Positions 36,585 through 53,029 of a DNA stretch of 64,000 bases are shown here, piece by piece; the stretch's first letter is position 1; each line of letters opens with the position of its first letter. The DNA lies in the NCBI RefSeq assembly GCF_030247185.1, contig NC_080572.1, positions 7,643,007 through 7,707,006 on the forward strand, in the 5' to 3' direction. The DNA comes from Malaya genurostris. Its lineage: Eukaryota; Arthropoda; Insecta; Diptera; Culicidae. The notes under the pieces were generated by a model. That model did not search any database. It was not told the origin of the DNA and was given only the letters and a program-made list of their open reading frames with translations. The position numbers and the translations under genes are program-made.

Positions 36585-38037
36585 CACAGACTAACAGACA
36601 TGGCACTATGAGTAAATTATCATAAAAATAAATTTTCGGCATGCACTAGTTCCACCTACATTGGCCTGCGCGAACTATTTACTATCGGTACACCTATTGT
36701 GTTTTGTAAAAGTCTTTTTACTACTTGGTTCCCCCTCGCTAACACCGATCAGCTGCTTGCACGGATGCCTGATTTCATCAGACTTTGTGTAATATTTGAA
36801 AATTTATCGTTGCAATAAATTATGGGGTTACATTGATAGTATATTTATTTTTTTAGCGATGTTGGAAAGTAACCATTTATTTTTCTCACCTTTGTTCATC
36901 TAGACTATTTTTGATTGTGTTGGTAGTTTTCACCCGAAATCAAATGGCGGCCGACAAAAAGTAAGTAAATATCATAACAAAACATTCGATTCGGTTCGAT
37001 TTTATATTGCATTGAAAGAGGAGAAGTAGGCACAATTCTGTTTTTATTTTTAGCAATATGTATTAAATCTGTATTCTGCATGAAGTTCGCATGGACGTAT
37101 ACAAATCAATACATTACAAATAATTCTGTATGAATGGCAACTCTGTTGGTAAATGAAAAAGATAAATACAGTCTAGACGACAGACTATAGACACAGACTA
37201 ACAGACATGACAGTATGAGTAAATTCTTATAAAAATAATTTTTCGTGATGCACTAGTTCCACCTATATTGTACTGCGCGAACTATTTACTATCTGTACAC
37301 CCCTTGTGGTATGTAAAAGTTTTTTTTACTAGTTGGTTTCCCCTCGTTTGTCAACAGCGATCAGCTGCTTGCAGGGATGCCTGATTTCATCGAAATATTT
37401 GAAAAGGAATCGTCACAATAAGTTATTGGATTACGTTGATAATATATTTAACTTTTTCGCGATGTTGGAAGGTAACCATTTATTTGACTCAACGTTGCTC
37501 ATCTAGACTATTTTTTATTGTGTTGGTAATTTTCACCCGAAATTAAGTGGCGGCAGACCAGAAGCAAGTAAATATTGTAACAAAACAGGTTCGATTTTGT
37601 ATTTCGTTGGAGAATGAGAAGTAGGCACAATTATGTATATGGTTTTGACAATATGTATTAAATCTGTATCCTGCATGAAATTCGCATGGACGTATACAAA
37701 TTAATACATTACTGGTGATTCTGTATAAATGGCAACTCTGTTGGTAAATGAAAAAAATAAACACAGTCTAGATGACAGACAGGATGTTTTTGATAGGGTA
37801 ACGTGGCGCCATCATGACGCATGTGAGTACTGTCCCAAATAAAGGAATATTCGAAATGACCGTTAAAATGATTGAAGAATTTAATTTGAGTGTCCTGTCT
37901 GTTAGTCTGTGCTATAGATGTTTTTGACGTGGTGCCATCATGCCATATGCGAGTACTGTCCCAACTAAAGGAATATTCGAAATGACCGTTAAAATGATTA
38001 AAGAATTCAATTAGAGTGTCCTGTCTGTTAGTCTGTG
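36585..38037. mobile_element. TIR element with duplicated halves and 7-8 bp target duplication
   Basis: It begins CACAGACTAACAGACA and ends TGTCTGTTAGTCTGTG. ATGTATC flanks both sides (36578-36584, 38038-38044). Inside, the first half is present twice (about 36585-37180 and 37193-37780, diverged), each starting with the left terminus. The right end is also present twice (about 37784-37912 and 37913-38037), each ending with the right terminus. No transposase is visible. Confidence 0.8.
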
Positions 38038-38044
38038 ATGTATC

Positions 38045-41130
<3,086 letters not shown>

Positions 41131-41144
41131 TATATATATATATA

Positions 41145-42629
41145 TTCTTGAGAATGGCAGTTTTTTTTTTCTCTTGAATTTCTGTTGTCCTTTACTTTCA
41201 TTAACAACGATAGGTTTTAAAAGTTTCCTCAAGATAATTTTGTGTAAAGTAAGCCGAATTAAATTTCCGTAACTTCATAACTTACGTTATAGCAGACCCT
41301 GTCAGCTTGAAGAGAAATCAATCTTCAGTTCAGCAACGCCGTCACACGGCATCACATTCAACATATGTCAATTGTATAGGTACGTCCCCATCTTCTATGT
41401 ACGAGATTCGATGCAGACTCGTCTGAGGACGCCATGCTCGGAAAAAAGGATGTTGCCAATGATTTCTTCGGGAAATGTGAGTGCTGGATATCTTGTTAAT
41501 ATGATATCTTTGGTTATAGTTAGTAACAGTAAAATCAAAAGAAAGCAAAAACCTGTCACATATCCTGAACTTACATAATAGAAAATAGAAAAATTCAGAA
41601 ATTTTAATGAACAGTGCATTTACCAATGTACATCAGATGGATCATCTAGGCCGTTCACACAGGACAAACGGAATTGAGACTAGAAAATCTCCAATTCGAC
41701 GAAACTGATTCTATTCATTCCTGTGTTATCAGCGCAGAAAACAAGTATTCTTAGTGCCAATAAGATCGCAACACTAACCATGCAGTGATTCTGTACGCTA
41801 AGCATCCGCAACGAAGTTTGGTTGTTGTCTCACCTTCCAATTCACACCACTATGTACTACTTACGTTATCCTCATTCGCTGAGTACCCGAACTCTGTTTC
41901 AAACGATACAAAAGTTGACTCTGGCATGTCGGTTACTAGTCATAGTAGGTCATTTGATAGTGGGCTGACAATGTACGCATTGAAATACAAATTCATTCAT
42001 AATTCTGTGCAGGTAGACCGCAACGACGACTGCCGCAGTTAGGTAACGATTTCAGTAATGCTGATAAGTGGGAGGCTGTATAAAGTAGACGATGTTGTTC
42101 TGCTCCTGCCGGCAGACACATTTTTTTACTTTTCTTTTTTCTCCAGTATACCCGGTTGTCAATTCTAAACGGATGCTGTGATAGCACTGCAATCGAAACA
42201 GCATTCAAGGCTGGTGTCTGTCGTCTCCCAGTACGTTAAGTAAGCTTGGTAACGTTGGTATTTTATTGAAATTGTTTGATTTAGAAACAAAGTGTTCGGT
42301 TTGGCATTAGCTCTTTATAGACCTTTATATGCCACGAAATAAAAAATGAAATTGGTTTCAATTTCGTAGTATGCAGTCTAATTGATATTATATGCATAAA
42401 TGTCTTATTTTTCAATGTTGTTTGTTTCCTATCGAATCTGAGAGGCTCGTTTCATGTACTAATTAAACGATTAAAGAACATCAAACACCATTTTCTATAC
42501 GACTACCTAATACGCGGCAGAGTCAATTGAATTACTAACCGTTCAAATTTGAAAATGTTCGAAAACTTTTTAATGTTTGCAACTCGTAGATTTAGTGTCC
42601 TGTCGCAGGAATCACCCAGAGCTTCCCTG
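41145..42629. other. Non-coding stretch
   Basis: Contains a block at 41395-41450 similar to 397-445. Otherwise nothing is recognised. Confidence 0.35.
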
Positions 42630-43091
42630 CAGTGGCGTCTCGTTACAAAATGACTAGTTGTGCACTACTTATGTGGTATGATGGCAGATGTAACAGTTCG
42701 TTGTAAGTGAAAACTAAAGATTGAGGGATGGAGATTCACTTGTATTTTTCAATAAAATGATATAACGATATACTTTCGGATGGGATATTTTATAAAAACA
42801 AACAAATTTTATAGCTGAGCTAAGTAATTCTTTCTCTTCTTGAATCTGTGCAGTAACTCATGTGCACGGAAAAGACACTAACACAGCGACAACATATACT
42901 TGAAATTTTATGTCTGATCTATATGAGATGCGTGTACACATGCAATTTCGGTGCGATCCAACCAGCTTTCATCGAATAAATAAAGATACCAAAAAATAAT
43001 TGAATTTGGATGGAGTTGGCGACGCAGTTCATTCCTTCAATTCGACCGGTTGTGCATTGCACGAGGTGCACATGACGACGAGACGCCACTG
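42630..43091 (+). mobile_element. hAT MITE with 8-bp target duplication, copy 1
   Basis: The termini are CAGTGGCGTCTCGT and ACGAGACGCCACTG. CTTCCCTG flanks both ends perfectly (42622-42629, 43092-43099). No transposase. It aligns in reverse with 46928-47393. Confidence 0.92.
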
Positions 43092-43790
43092 CTTCCCTGT
43101 AATCACTCTCAGTCTAAAAACAAGCTTATTATCATTGATGACTACCGATGACTCCCACACAGCATCAGAGCCGGTAAACTGATAGAGTCGTTAAGGTTTG
43201 TTCAGGTTTTGATAAAACCATAGGAGACAAGAAAAGCTAAGCGGAATAACGCTTCCATAGCGTGTTGACTTGACGGACTCACAAAAATATCCTGTCGATT
43301 CTCTTCGCAGTCAAAAGCTGCGTTGGTTATGGAGACGCAAACAGATTGGCTTTCATTACAGCCGGTATTCTGGTTGATTATGTTTTTTTGCAGAAATGTA
43401 GCGTTTAGATCATTCGAAAATTACTAACTGATGTCGATGTTTCAGAGAAAACTTATTTCTTAACATATATCTCGTTAAGCTTCGGAGAAATAACATGTAC
43501 TCGCACTCCTAAGAGGCCACTCGCATTTGTTTATTTGTTAGTATCAGATGTTTTTGATATAGGGGATCTTATTGTTACGCATAAAGATTGAGCCAGTTAA
43601 TATTTGAAAGTTGTGTCAGGCTAGGCCCTATGGTCTATTCGACTACTATTAAATTTTGTTCGGATCCGAATCCCGGTGCAGGAATTGCAGGATGATGAGT
43701 GTTAACAATTTTTAACTGTCATATAGGTGGCATCGTCAAAGATATCATCAAAATCCTCAAACTGGTATTCATTTTAAGTTTATAGATTTT
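43092..43790. other. Non-coding stretch, nothing recognised
   Basis: No supported gene or element boundary beyond the flanking target site. Confidence 0.35.
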
Positions 43791-44290
43791 GTTAGTTGAT
43801 TCCACATTCCCGATCCTAAATTTCCGGTTCCGGAAGTAGTGGTCAAAACATGTTAGAATAGAACTCACATTGATTTTTCAGAAATTGTTAAGCCGACTTT
43901 CACAAGCTTGGGTCCTATGGAACTATTTTGGATCCTGTTATCCTGATCCTACTTCCGTTTTCTGTATTGTAGGGTATTAAAGATTGTTACAAATTTCAAA
44001 CCATCATTCAAAATAACGATGTCACGAACGTAAAGATTCTTCGAAAATTCGCTAAAAACTGCCTTGGAACTTACTTCGCTTTTTCTAGGGGTAACTAAAC
44101 CGAGTATTCAATTGAAAGGCAATTATCCGGGTTCAACTTCCGGTTCTGGAATTAAATTCACATCATCCTTTAAAACGACGGTATGAAAAAACGGAAGAAA
44201 AACTTATAAAACTGTTACAATTTTAGATCTCGTTAGTTCTGGAAATACCGGAAGTAGTGATCAAAAATTCTGAAATGGAATAATAACGAT
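43790..44290 (-). repeat. GGAAGTCGGATCC-family repeat, diverged copy
   Basis: Shows the family words in inverse: TTCCGGTTCCGGAAGTAGTG, GTTAAGCCGACTTTCACAAGC and GGGTCCTATGG, with partial repetition. Confidence 0.55.
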
Positions 44291-46927
44291 AATGAAAAAG
44301 CGGATTGAAATAGGTTTATCATCATGTTATTTTGGTTTATTGCAATATACTACTCCAGTGTAATTTGGGTGTAGTCAAGGCATCCTCTTCGATGCCTACA
44401 TCCTAAGAAAATTAAATCAAAATGACCCGGGTGGAACTAACTCACATCCAGTATGCTTGTCACAAGTATCGAATACCTGTCATAACAATGTTCAAAGCTA
44501 TGAAAGAAAAATGACCCCACCCCTGGACGCAGCAGATAAGTGCTGCTTGTCAAATAGAGCACCGAAAGAACAGAACAAGAAGCTGGTAGGAAAAAGTGCC
44601 ATAACGAAGCAAACGGAATTCGGAACGGAAGGTGGAAGGGAACATTTTTTGTGTATTGTCCAAATACGTAAGTCTCGGTCCGTATAGGAATAGAACAGCA
44701 AAACAACATCTTACCTTCTACCGCTGCACAGCTATCGGGAAGACAGCGGCGGGTGCCGATCGTCATCGTGCCGTCGATACAATCAAGATTACGAAACATT
44801 TTTTTCCAAGAAATATAAACCTCCATCGGTGGACGGAATCCGGCCCAGGGACGTAGCACTGAAGCGACCAGTGCGAGTGAGGCATAGTGGAATGAAGAAC
44901 AACAATAACAACAACAATTTCGTTCGCCATCACCACCGCGCGAGTGTGCGACGCTGCGCAAGCAAAGCGCCATCAGTAACCGGAGTCCAGCCCAGAGTCC
45001 AACCCCACACGTCGCACACTGACCGAATGCTAGACCGGCTAACGCGATGATGGACGGTCAGTGTGTTGTCATGCACTGCCCGGTGGAAGTAAACAACTCA
45101 CTACACGTTAGTTGCCTTCATCGGGCTGAAAAGTAGAAAGTAACTTCGTGTACCGCTTGTGTGAAACCGGTCATTCAATAAACTTGGCATTAGACCGGGT
45201 TTGCCGGCGATAGCTTCAGTTGTGTGCACACTTGTTTTTTTTTTAACTGTAGCGCCATTTCCAGGTCAGTCTGCGATAGATGAATTCATCGGTCACGGGA
45301 ACGTGGAGAAGGGAGGGAAGCTAATTCTCCAGGGTTTGTCAGCAGCACAGGTTGTTCGAACGGTTCGCAGTTGCAGTCAAGCTGATAAAATTGGGGATTT
45401 TTATGAGCGGAGAGTAGATGGCTCCTGTCGAATGAATTTACTACCTGTAGAGGGGGAAGCACGTGTTGTGTTTGACCGTCAATTTGGGAATTGGTGAACG
45501 ATAAAGACGGTCCCAAGCGTTTTACGTGGGCTAGGGGAAAGTCGCGTTTTTCGTAATTTATAGAAACATTCCATTGACTGCTGGGAAACAAGATTAAAGT
45601 TACTACTCCTCTGAGCTTAGCTTTTTGACAGATTATTATAAAACTAAAGAAGAGCTTAAGTTAGATAGTTAATGAAGTAATCACATACCGGGGCACAATT
45701 CATCGTGAGCTGTTGTGCAAAATACTGCTCTGTTATGACATTGACGACGATGGTTTTCTTAAAGACGTAGCTATCTATCAGACTCATCTCGTGTTATTAC
45801 CCATAAAATATGTTGCATCCACCGCTCCAAAATCTCTTGCCAAAAAACAACGCTACCTATGATGACCCTCGGTTAAGGACCCTCTTACGAGCAAAACAAA
45901 GTCATTCCGGAGCGGAACTTAACCTTATAACCTTACAGACTCATAAGTGTACATGACTTAGGCATGGCCAGTTCAACGATCCTACTATACTAAACACTCG
46001 AACATGCGACATCTGGCTTGTTAGACCCACACGTTATACTCTTAACCGACAACCCGAGCAAGGTCCCTCTTGCATTGGAAACTCTATAGTAGCAGTTTAA
46101 GCTATCGAACTTCTAGAGGGAAAATCTGAGAAATTTCAATACACAAAATGTTCTGGATCGTAACGCAAAAGATGGGGATATATAGTAAATAATTAAGTAA
46201 TAATCTTTACAGATTAGATTTGGAATAAAACAAATTTGTCGTTAGTTCAATCCAAGATGCAGTTTTTATTAAATGAATTGTGCAATATTAGTCATCCTAA
46301 AAATAATTACAGTTACTCAACTAGGCTGCATGATAAAACTACGAACTTTTGAGTTTATTCCAGTTATTAGGGTCTGTGCAGACTTCTCTGCAACTGATTT
46401 AGCTGATTTTGTCCAAGAATTTCTATAGTTTTAGCTTATTTTTTATATTGATCACACTCGATCACTGTGATCATTGTGATTTTGCACAATGAACAGACAT
46501 ACGTCCATCAGCTACTGTGGGTTGAAATGTAATCCTATTAAAATTCTCGATATCAGATTTTTTTTCAAACGAAGTTCTGGGACGAAAAATCGGATAAAAT
46601 TTACAAACGCCTAAACAGTGACTACCTAGAAAGTGTGCAATTTTTTGGTTGCGTCCTTCATTCTGTTATATCTCTAGAACCGTCCTTTATTCATTAATAA
46701 CCTCCAGAAATCTGTTTACACTTGATACGTGGTCATATTAGCCTTACAAACTCAACTTATACGATTATATATCCGGAGTCAGAGTTTTTCGTAAAAAGTC
46801 ATTTGAATTTGAACAAGTGGGCATGAAATTGTCAATATTGGTTCAGGTATCTCCGAGATTGTAGTCTATCGGTTAGGTCGCCTGAATCGTCTATTATTTA
46901 TCCTTCGAACTTGATTAATATTTCAAT
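44291..46927. other. Non-coding, GC-richer patch at about 44740-45180
   Basis: The GC-richer patch has CpG-containing sequence and could be a regulatory region or an untranslated exon. A 178-codon frame on the minus strand (44437-44973) is Cys/Ser-rich without a domain. A frame at 45201-45497 with a hydrophobic start lacks an ATG and runs through a T-run. Neither is called. Confidence 0.35.
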
Positions 46928-47393
46928 CAGTGGCGTCTCATCCTCATGTGCACCTCGTGCACTGCACAGCCTGTCGAATTCAAGGAATGAACTGCGTCCC
47001 CAATCCCATCCAAATTCAACTATTTTGTTGCAATCTTTATTTATTCGATGAAAGCAGGTTGGATCGCACCGAAATTGCGTGTATTTACACGGATCTCATT
47101 ATACATCAGCCATAAAATTTCAAGTATCTGTTGTCGCTGTGTTAGTGTCTTTTTCGTGCACATGAGTTACTGCACAGATTCAAGAAGAGAGAGAATTACT
47201 CAGCACAGCTCTGAGATTTGTTTGTTCAATCAAAAATCCCATCCGAAAGTATATCATTATCTCATTGTATTGAAAACACCAAGCGAATCTCCATTCGACA
47301 ATCTTTAGTTTTCACTTACAACGGACTGTTACATCTGCTATCATACCACATAAGCAGTGTACAAGTAGTCAATTTTGTCACGAGACGTCACTG
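46928..47393 (-). mobile_element. hAT MITE with 8-bp target duplication, copy 2
   Basis: The termini are CAGTGGCGTCTCAT and CACGAGACGTCACTG. ATTTCAAT flanks both ends perfectly (46920-46927, 47394-47401). It lies opposite to copy 1 at 42630-43091, 3.8 kb away. Confidence 0.92.
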
Positions 47394-47589
47394 ATTTCAA
47401 TAGTAGCTTCAGAACGAGCATGAAATGGTCTAAATTGGTTTAGGTAATTGGAGAAATTGACCGAAAAAAAAAATGGTGTGATTTGTCGAATAGGTCACTT
47501 ATTACGATTATATTTCCAAATTATCACAAATAACATGCACAATTATAAACAATCAGCATATAGGAAAGAGTTTCATATACCATTCGACT

Positions 47590-48240
47590 CAGTTTTTCAA
47601 GTACGCAAAATGTCTGTATGTGTGTGTATGCAAGTATGTAACATTTTTTTGCATTTACTTTTCTCGGAGATGGCTGAACCGATTTTCAAGAGCTTGGATG
47701 CAAATGAAAGATCTTGTAGTCCCAAATAAAGTTTCTGAATTCCATTGGAATCCTACTTCCGGTTCCGGAAGTATAGGGTGATATGTGCATAAGTAAACTA
47801 ACTTTTCCCAAGGATGCCTAAACCTATTTTAACAAACTTAAATTCTAATGAAAGGTATAATTGTCGCATACAAAGTTCCAGACTTTTATTCGAATCCGAC
47901 TTCCGATTCCGGAGTTACAGAGTAATTAGAGTAAAATTTTCATTCCCATTTTACTTTCTAGCTTTTCTCAACGATGGCGAGACCAATTTTAACAAACTTA
48001 AAGTTAAATGAAAGGTCTCATGGTCTCATACAAACCTTCTGAATTTCATCCGGATCCGACTTCCGGTTTCGGAATCATAGGATAAGAGTGTTGAAAATTT
48101 CACACAGTTATACAGAGCGATGTTGCAAAACACGAAAATACATTTCAAAGCTGGTCTCAAATCAATTCCAATTGATGTCATTGTCATCATGTAAATCGAC
48201 TTCCGACGACCGGAAGCACTGGGAATATTGTTGAAAGTAT
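47590..48240 (-). repeat. GGAAGTCGGATCC-family repeat, inverse copy
   Basis: Contains GAGATGGCTGAACCGATTTT, TCCTACTTCCGGTTCCGGAA, AATGAAAGGTCTCATGGTC and CATCCGGATCCGACTTCCGG in two to three successive sub-blocks. Confidence 0.65.
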
Positions 48241-48599
48241 TACCCTATATACCATGAATTTCTTAAACGAAAGTAACACGAGCGCAGAATTTCGCTCGTT
48301 TAATTTGTTTAATCGAAATAGTGCGTGAGATGTAAATCAACCAGCTTGAATTAAATCCAAGTTATTGTATCTATAATCAATATTCATTGTTAGTAGACGG
48401 CCGAACATACTACTTTCTCCTTTCCTGGTTCTCGGTTTTCGATTAACGTCCGGAGATTGTAGACGGATTTCGGCTTGAAAAGTACTTTTTGTTTTTACAA
48501 AAATCAATAAAAATAATTTGAAGAATACACTGAGGTCTCTTTTTACGCGAGGTGAAATTTTTTAGTGAAAATCGACTTTGGGGCAAAGAAAAATTTTGA

Positions 48600-48750
48600 G
48601 ACTTCCAAAATCGAAAAAATTTTTTGATACCGAAAAACCGCGTAACTTTGGAAATACGCGTAAAAAAACGCGTAACTTCGGAAATCCGCGTAAGACTCAT
48701 CGCGTAACTTCGGAAATCCGCCTAACTTCGGAAATCCGCGCAAAAAACCG
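48600..48750. repeat. Minisatellite of CGCGTAACTTCGGAAATC units
   Basis: Four to five imperfect units of about 20-28 bp, for example CGCGTAACTTCGGAAATCCG, in an otherwise AT-rich stretch. The CpG-rich units look unlike their neighbours. Confidence 0.7.
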
Positions 48751-48960
48751 TACATTTATATATGAGAATATGATAGATATGAGAAACGCATCATTACCCC
48801 ACTAGGTGAATTGAAACAAGTTTTGAAAATTTATTTTTAATGTTTATGCTTTAATCGGCCCATTTCTCGCTATCATTCACTTGAAAAAATAAGTTGTCTT
48901 TTTGCAGTTGATCAAATTTATCCGTCAACACACAGAATGAAATCAGCGGTTGATCGTAAA

Positions 48961-50261
48961 GACTGTCCCAGAAAGTATGGACGCACTTTGATTTTGCTGT
49001 AAATAATTCACAAGTGTTAGATATTCAAATTTTATTCGATATACTGATAATATTAGACTACAACAACAGAATATTATTCTCAACATTTGCTACTTAGCCA
49101 TTGTAGACTAGCTGGCGCACCTTCTTGCGAACGTTCCTCATTAAATTCCGTACAGACTTTTTGGCGACAAGTTTTGACACTTTTTTCCAATCTTTTTCGA
49201 ACTGTTGAATGGTTTCGGCTGCCGAGACATATTTCCTAAGATGTGCCTTCGTTAATGCCCAAAATTCCTTAATTGGTCGAAGTTGTGGGCAATTTGGTGG
49301 ATTCATATCTTTTGGAACGAAAGTGACATTTCTGGTAGTATACCATTCTACCGTTGATTTCTAGTAGTGGTAAGAAGCAAGATCTGGCCAGAAGACAACA
49401 GGATCCTTGTGGCTTCGAATCATGGGTAGAAGTCGTAAACGTTGTAAACTTTCCTTGATGTATATTTCGCTGTTCATTGAAGCAGTGGTGATGTAGGGTT
49501 TCGAAATCTTACCGCAGCTACAAATTGCTTGCCAGACCATAGCTTTCTTACTAAATTTTTCGACTTCAATCGATGTCTCGGACTGGTTTAACACTTGCCC
49601 TTCTCGCACCGTATAATATTGTGGTCCCGGCAAGGATTTGTAATCGAGTTTCACGTAGGTTTCGTCGTCCATGATTATGCAGTTCAAATTTCCAGCAAGA
49701 ATCGTATTGTACAGCTTTCGAACCCTCGGCCTGATCGATGCTTCTTGTTTCGGACTACGTTTTGGTTGTTTCTGCTTCTTATAGGTTAGAAGATTCAAAC
49801 GTTCTTTAGCACAAAGAACATTTGACTTCGAAGTGTCCACTTTTTTGGCCACATCCCGAACTGAAACCTCCTTCTTTTGCTCGAACGCCTTCAGTATACG
49901 TTTATCCAACTGAGGATTAGCAGGACCTTGTTTTCGACCCGTTTTCGGTTTATCCTCAAAGGTGTTATCCTCACCGAACTACCTGATTGCATTTCGCACG
50001 GCTTTTTCACTTACTCCTTCCATTTTTGCTATCTTTCTCAGTGACAGTCCGCGTTCTGTGCACCATTTGTACACAATTTTTCGACGTTGTTCTGCCGAAA
50101 GTCCCCGCATTTCGAAACAAACTAATGAAAACTAATAAACAAATGCACAAGTGGTTAGAGAAGAGTGTAAACAACAGGACGCAGTCATAAAAATTGGCAG
50201 ATTCTGAACCATGGCGAAATGGCAGCGGTTTTTGGTTGCGTTCATACTTTCTGGGACAGTG
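48961..50261 (-). mobile_element. DD37E Tc1/mariner-like element, inactive
   Basis: The ends pair as ACTGTCCCAGAAAGTATG on the left and CATACTTTCTGGGACAGT on the right, with mismatches further in. The right flank is TA and the left flank is degraded. A broken transposase fills the interior. Confidence 0.9.
49094..50110 (-). pseudogene. DD37E transposase, two stops and lost catalytic Glu
   Basis: One frame of 338 codons runs from ATG at 50110 to TAA at 49094-49096. It holds an N-terminal helix-turn-helix region (RRKIVYKWCTERGLSLRKIA), a first catalytic Asp in IIMDDETYVK and a second in VFWPDLAS. The position of the third acidic residue, 38 after the second Asp (37 between), is Lys in LRPIKEFWALTK, where family members carry Glu. 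TAG stops at 49979-49981 and 49361-49363 interrupt it. The spacing identifies the mosquito DD37E (ITmD37E) family. The copy cannot code for an active enzyme. Confidence 0.9.
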
Positions 50262-52700
50262 TAACTGAACTCTGTCATAATCTACTACCAAACAATTCAT
50301 TTTTACCTTAGTTTTGGATTCTCATTGGGTTTGAATACCTTGATTGAATGGACATGTTTTTGAATAAATCTGACGTTGTCGCAAGCATTACACTGAAAAC
50401 TGAATTTTCAAGGATTTTTTAGGCCTATTACACTGCACATATTTCATTTCGAGTTTTTTTCACATTTCACATTCGTTCTAATATTTTCAAAATGCATGAA
50501 ACATCGAGTTTTGGTGTTATCCGCATAACTTTAAAAATTCCAGAATGTGTGTTTCAGGTAATACAGTTTAACTCATTTTTGTTACACTTTTTTTTATGCA
50601 GGCGATATGTTCAAGGTTTTGATTCGAAGTAGTTGTCTTCGAGAACGATGCTTTTTTCATCTTTCCACCAACTCACAAATATTACGTCGAAAAAACTGTT
50701 GAACTTTTGAAAAGAGTGGTGAAACCGTTCTTCCACACAGTGCGGTAAAATTTCCTTTGTCAATCGAATAATATCAGATGAAAGTTAAACCGTCAGCATA
50801 TCGATACAAATTCATTTGACATTTGCTGCCATTTTCAAGTGAAGCTCCCAGAATTCATCGTCAGTTGAATAATCGAACCTAGTCATTTGATGGTTTGTTT
50901 GCTCAGTTTCAAGTGCCAAATAGTCTAGCTGCTTCATTGTCTTCACTGTTGGTAGTGAGCAAATTCGAATGCATAGAATTATAAATGGAGTAAAGTATTA
51001 AAAATAAAAACTGAAGGAGGAAACTATTAATTTATGTGTGTTCTGTAATTGATATTTCAGCTATTATCATCTATTACCTCGAACCAATTCGAATGTTTAC
51101 ATGAACCTCATTTGAAGGCCGCTCTCACACTTTTGAAAGAGATCTTTTGTTATTTCAAAAGATCAACTGACGGTGGTTAAACTGAACTTTGATTTGAAGA
51201 GAATCGATTGAAGAACCAAATGGTACGTCAGCGAACGTTGTGTGTGTCAGAGTGTAAAGCTTACTGCAGTAGAGAGACCGTCAGTGTGCTTTACATTCGG
51301 TTTCAATTGAATTGAATGAAGTTTTACTGTACTGCTTCCACATCTTCATAACTAGTGAAGTGCTATCGAATAAGTTCATGAGACTTCGATGAAAGCAAAT
51401 GATATTCGGAAAGAACCAAGTCTGGGTAGTATGGCGGGTCGGGCAAAAATTCACATCACACTTCAGAGATTATGTTTTTCTTAGCTTTCGCTGTGTGTGT
51501 GTGTTGGATAAAGGGGGAGGGGTATGTCTTGTGGAGCATTCTGGTCGTTTTTCGCAAAGCAATGATTGATTCAATTTCGTCATTTGCTGTCAGTATTCAT
51601 TAGTATTTATAGCTTTCCTTGGTTTGAGAAACTCCTAGTAGAACACATCTTTTTGATCCCACCAAATGAACAGCATCGCTTTCTTTCCGAAGCGATTATG
51701 TATTTCAGTTGATGTCGATGGTTGGTCTGAGTCGACCCACAATTTTTCTTCGGCTTCGGGTTTTTAAAAATAAATCCGTTTATCATCCCGTCAAGATCCG
51801 GTGCAGAAAACCCTTTGTTTCATACCGAGAAAATTTCGCTCACCTTATTTCGCTTTTCCTGCTGTGTATAATTCAGTTAATGAGAAACCCATTTTTTCAT
51901 CTTCTGAATCTTTCTCATGACGTGTAGACGATCTCCGCCATTGGTTTTTGAGTTTGGGTATGGTCTTCGTTCAATAATCCATGCATTCTGGCATCTTCAA
52001 ATGTTTTCGAAGTGACATGTGCGTTCTTTGTCTTTCACACTGAAATCCTCACCAACGCTTACAAGTCGCGACCGATCGAGCATGTTTGCCGTAGGTTCAA
52101 AAATTATTCGATAGGATTCTGCAGTATTTTTTCAACGAAGTAATGAATCAACACTACCCGCGAATACTTGTTTCCTCCCCAAATTGACGCAACAATTTCG
52201 ACGCTGAACTAATCCCTGTTTGCAGAGACATCTCTTGAAAAAAAACTCGATTGATGACAGAGCCAAATGCGTGTCTAGTGGAGAATCTATCTTTTCTATA
52301 ATGGGATCGGTTCTGTCGTGCAATTATTCAAGTAAGCAATTTGGACTAGTCCGTCTGGTGTGTAGTATTTGTAACACGAAAGCATCCTCCCTCGGCCGCT
52401 CAAGCAAGCTTGTCTATTTGGTCTTGTTAGTTTTAGTTCATTATAATTTGATTTTCTAATATGGTTGCCTTACTATCAAGTGCTAACAAGCGCACTTTAA
52501 AGAACATCAAAGAGAAAGATATCATCGATGACAGTTCAATCAGAAGCTCGCAGAGAACGAAACACTCACGCTGCTGCTTTGGTTACTGCTGATCGACAGA
52601 CTGCAAATCAAATTTAATTGAATTCAATTGATAAAATTGGATCAAATCTGCATACCAGGAGAATGTTCATATACTTAGGTCCCCGGAATTTGAACTTTCT
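50262..52700. other. Non-coding stretch, nothing recognised
   Basis: No open frame in this stretch shows a known domain or splice support. It may be intergenic or intronic. Confidence 0.35.
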
Positions 52701-53029
52701 TTGTCACTCGAGTCTGTACCGGCAGAATTCCTGAGAAAATTTAGTTGTTCCCAGTCGTTCGCACCATGGATCGCGAAACTAAATCAGCACTAAATATGAA
52801 GGGCGTGATCTTTCCATTAGTACCGACGTCTGGGGAAAACTAGACTCGGCTGAGAAGCATACACCAACTTCAATTAGCTGGATAATTGTAATGAACCTCA
52901 TTCATTCCGGTTGAAAACGGTGCTAGTGCGCTCGGTTGAGGATCCTTCAAATTCTGAGTCATCAAAATTGAATGTTGAGCTGAAGCATACAACGATGTAT
53001 ATTTAAGATTGTGTTTTAACCTGCCAATT

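Noticed and set aside
44437..44973. 178-codon open frame on the minus strand
   Set aside because: No domain, Cys/Ser-rich low-quality sequence, no consistent splice context.
45201..45497. Open frame with signal-peptide-like start
   Set aside because: No ATG at the start, and the hydrophobic part comes from a T-run; no family recognised.
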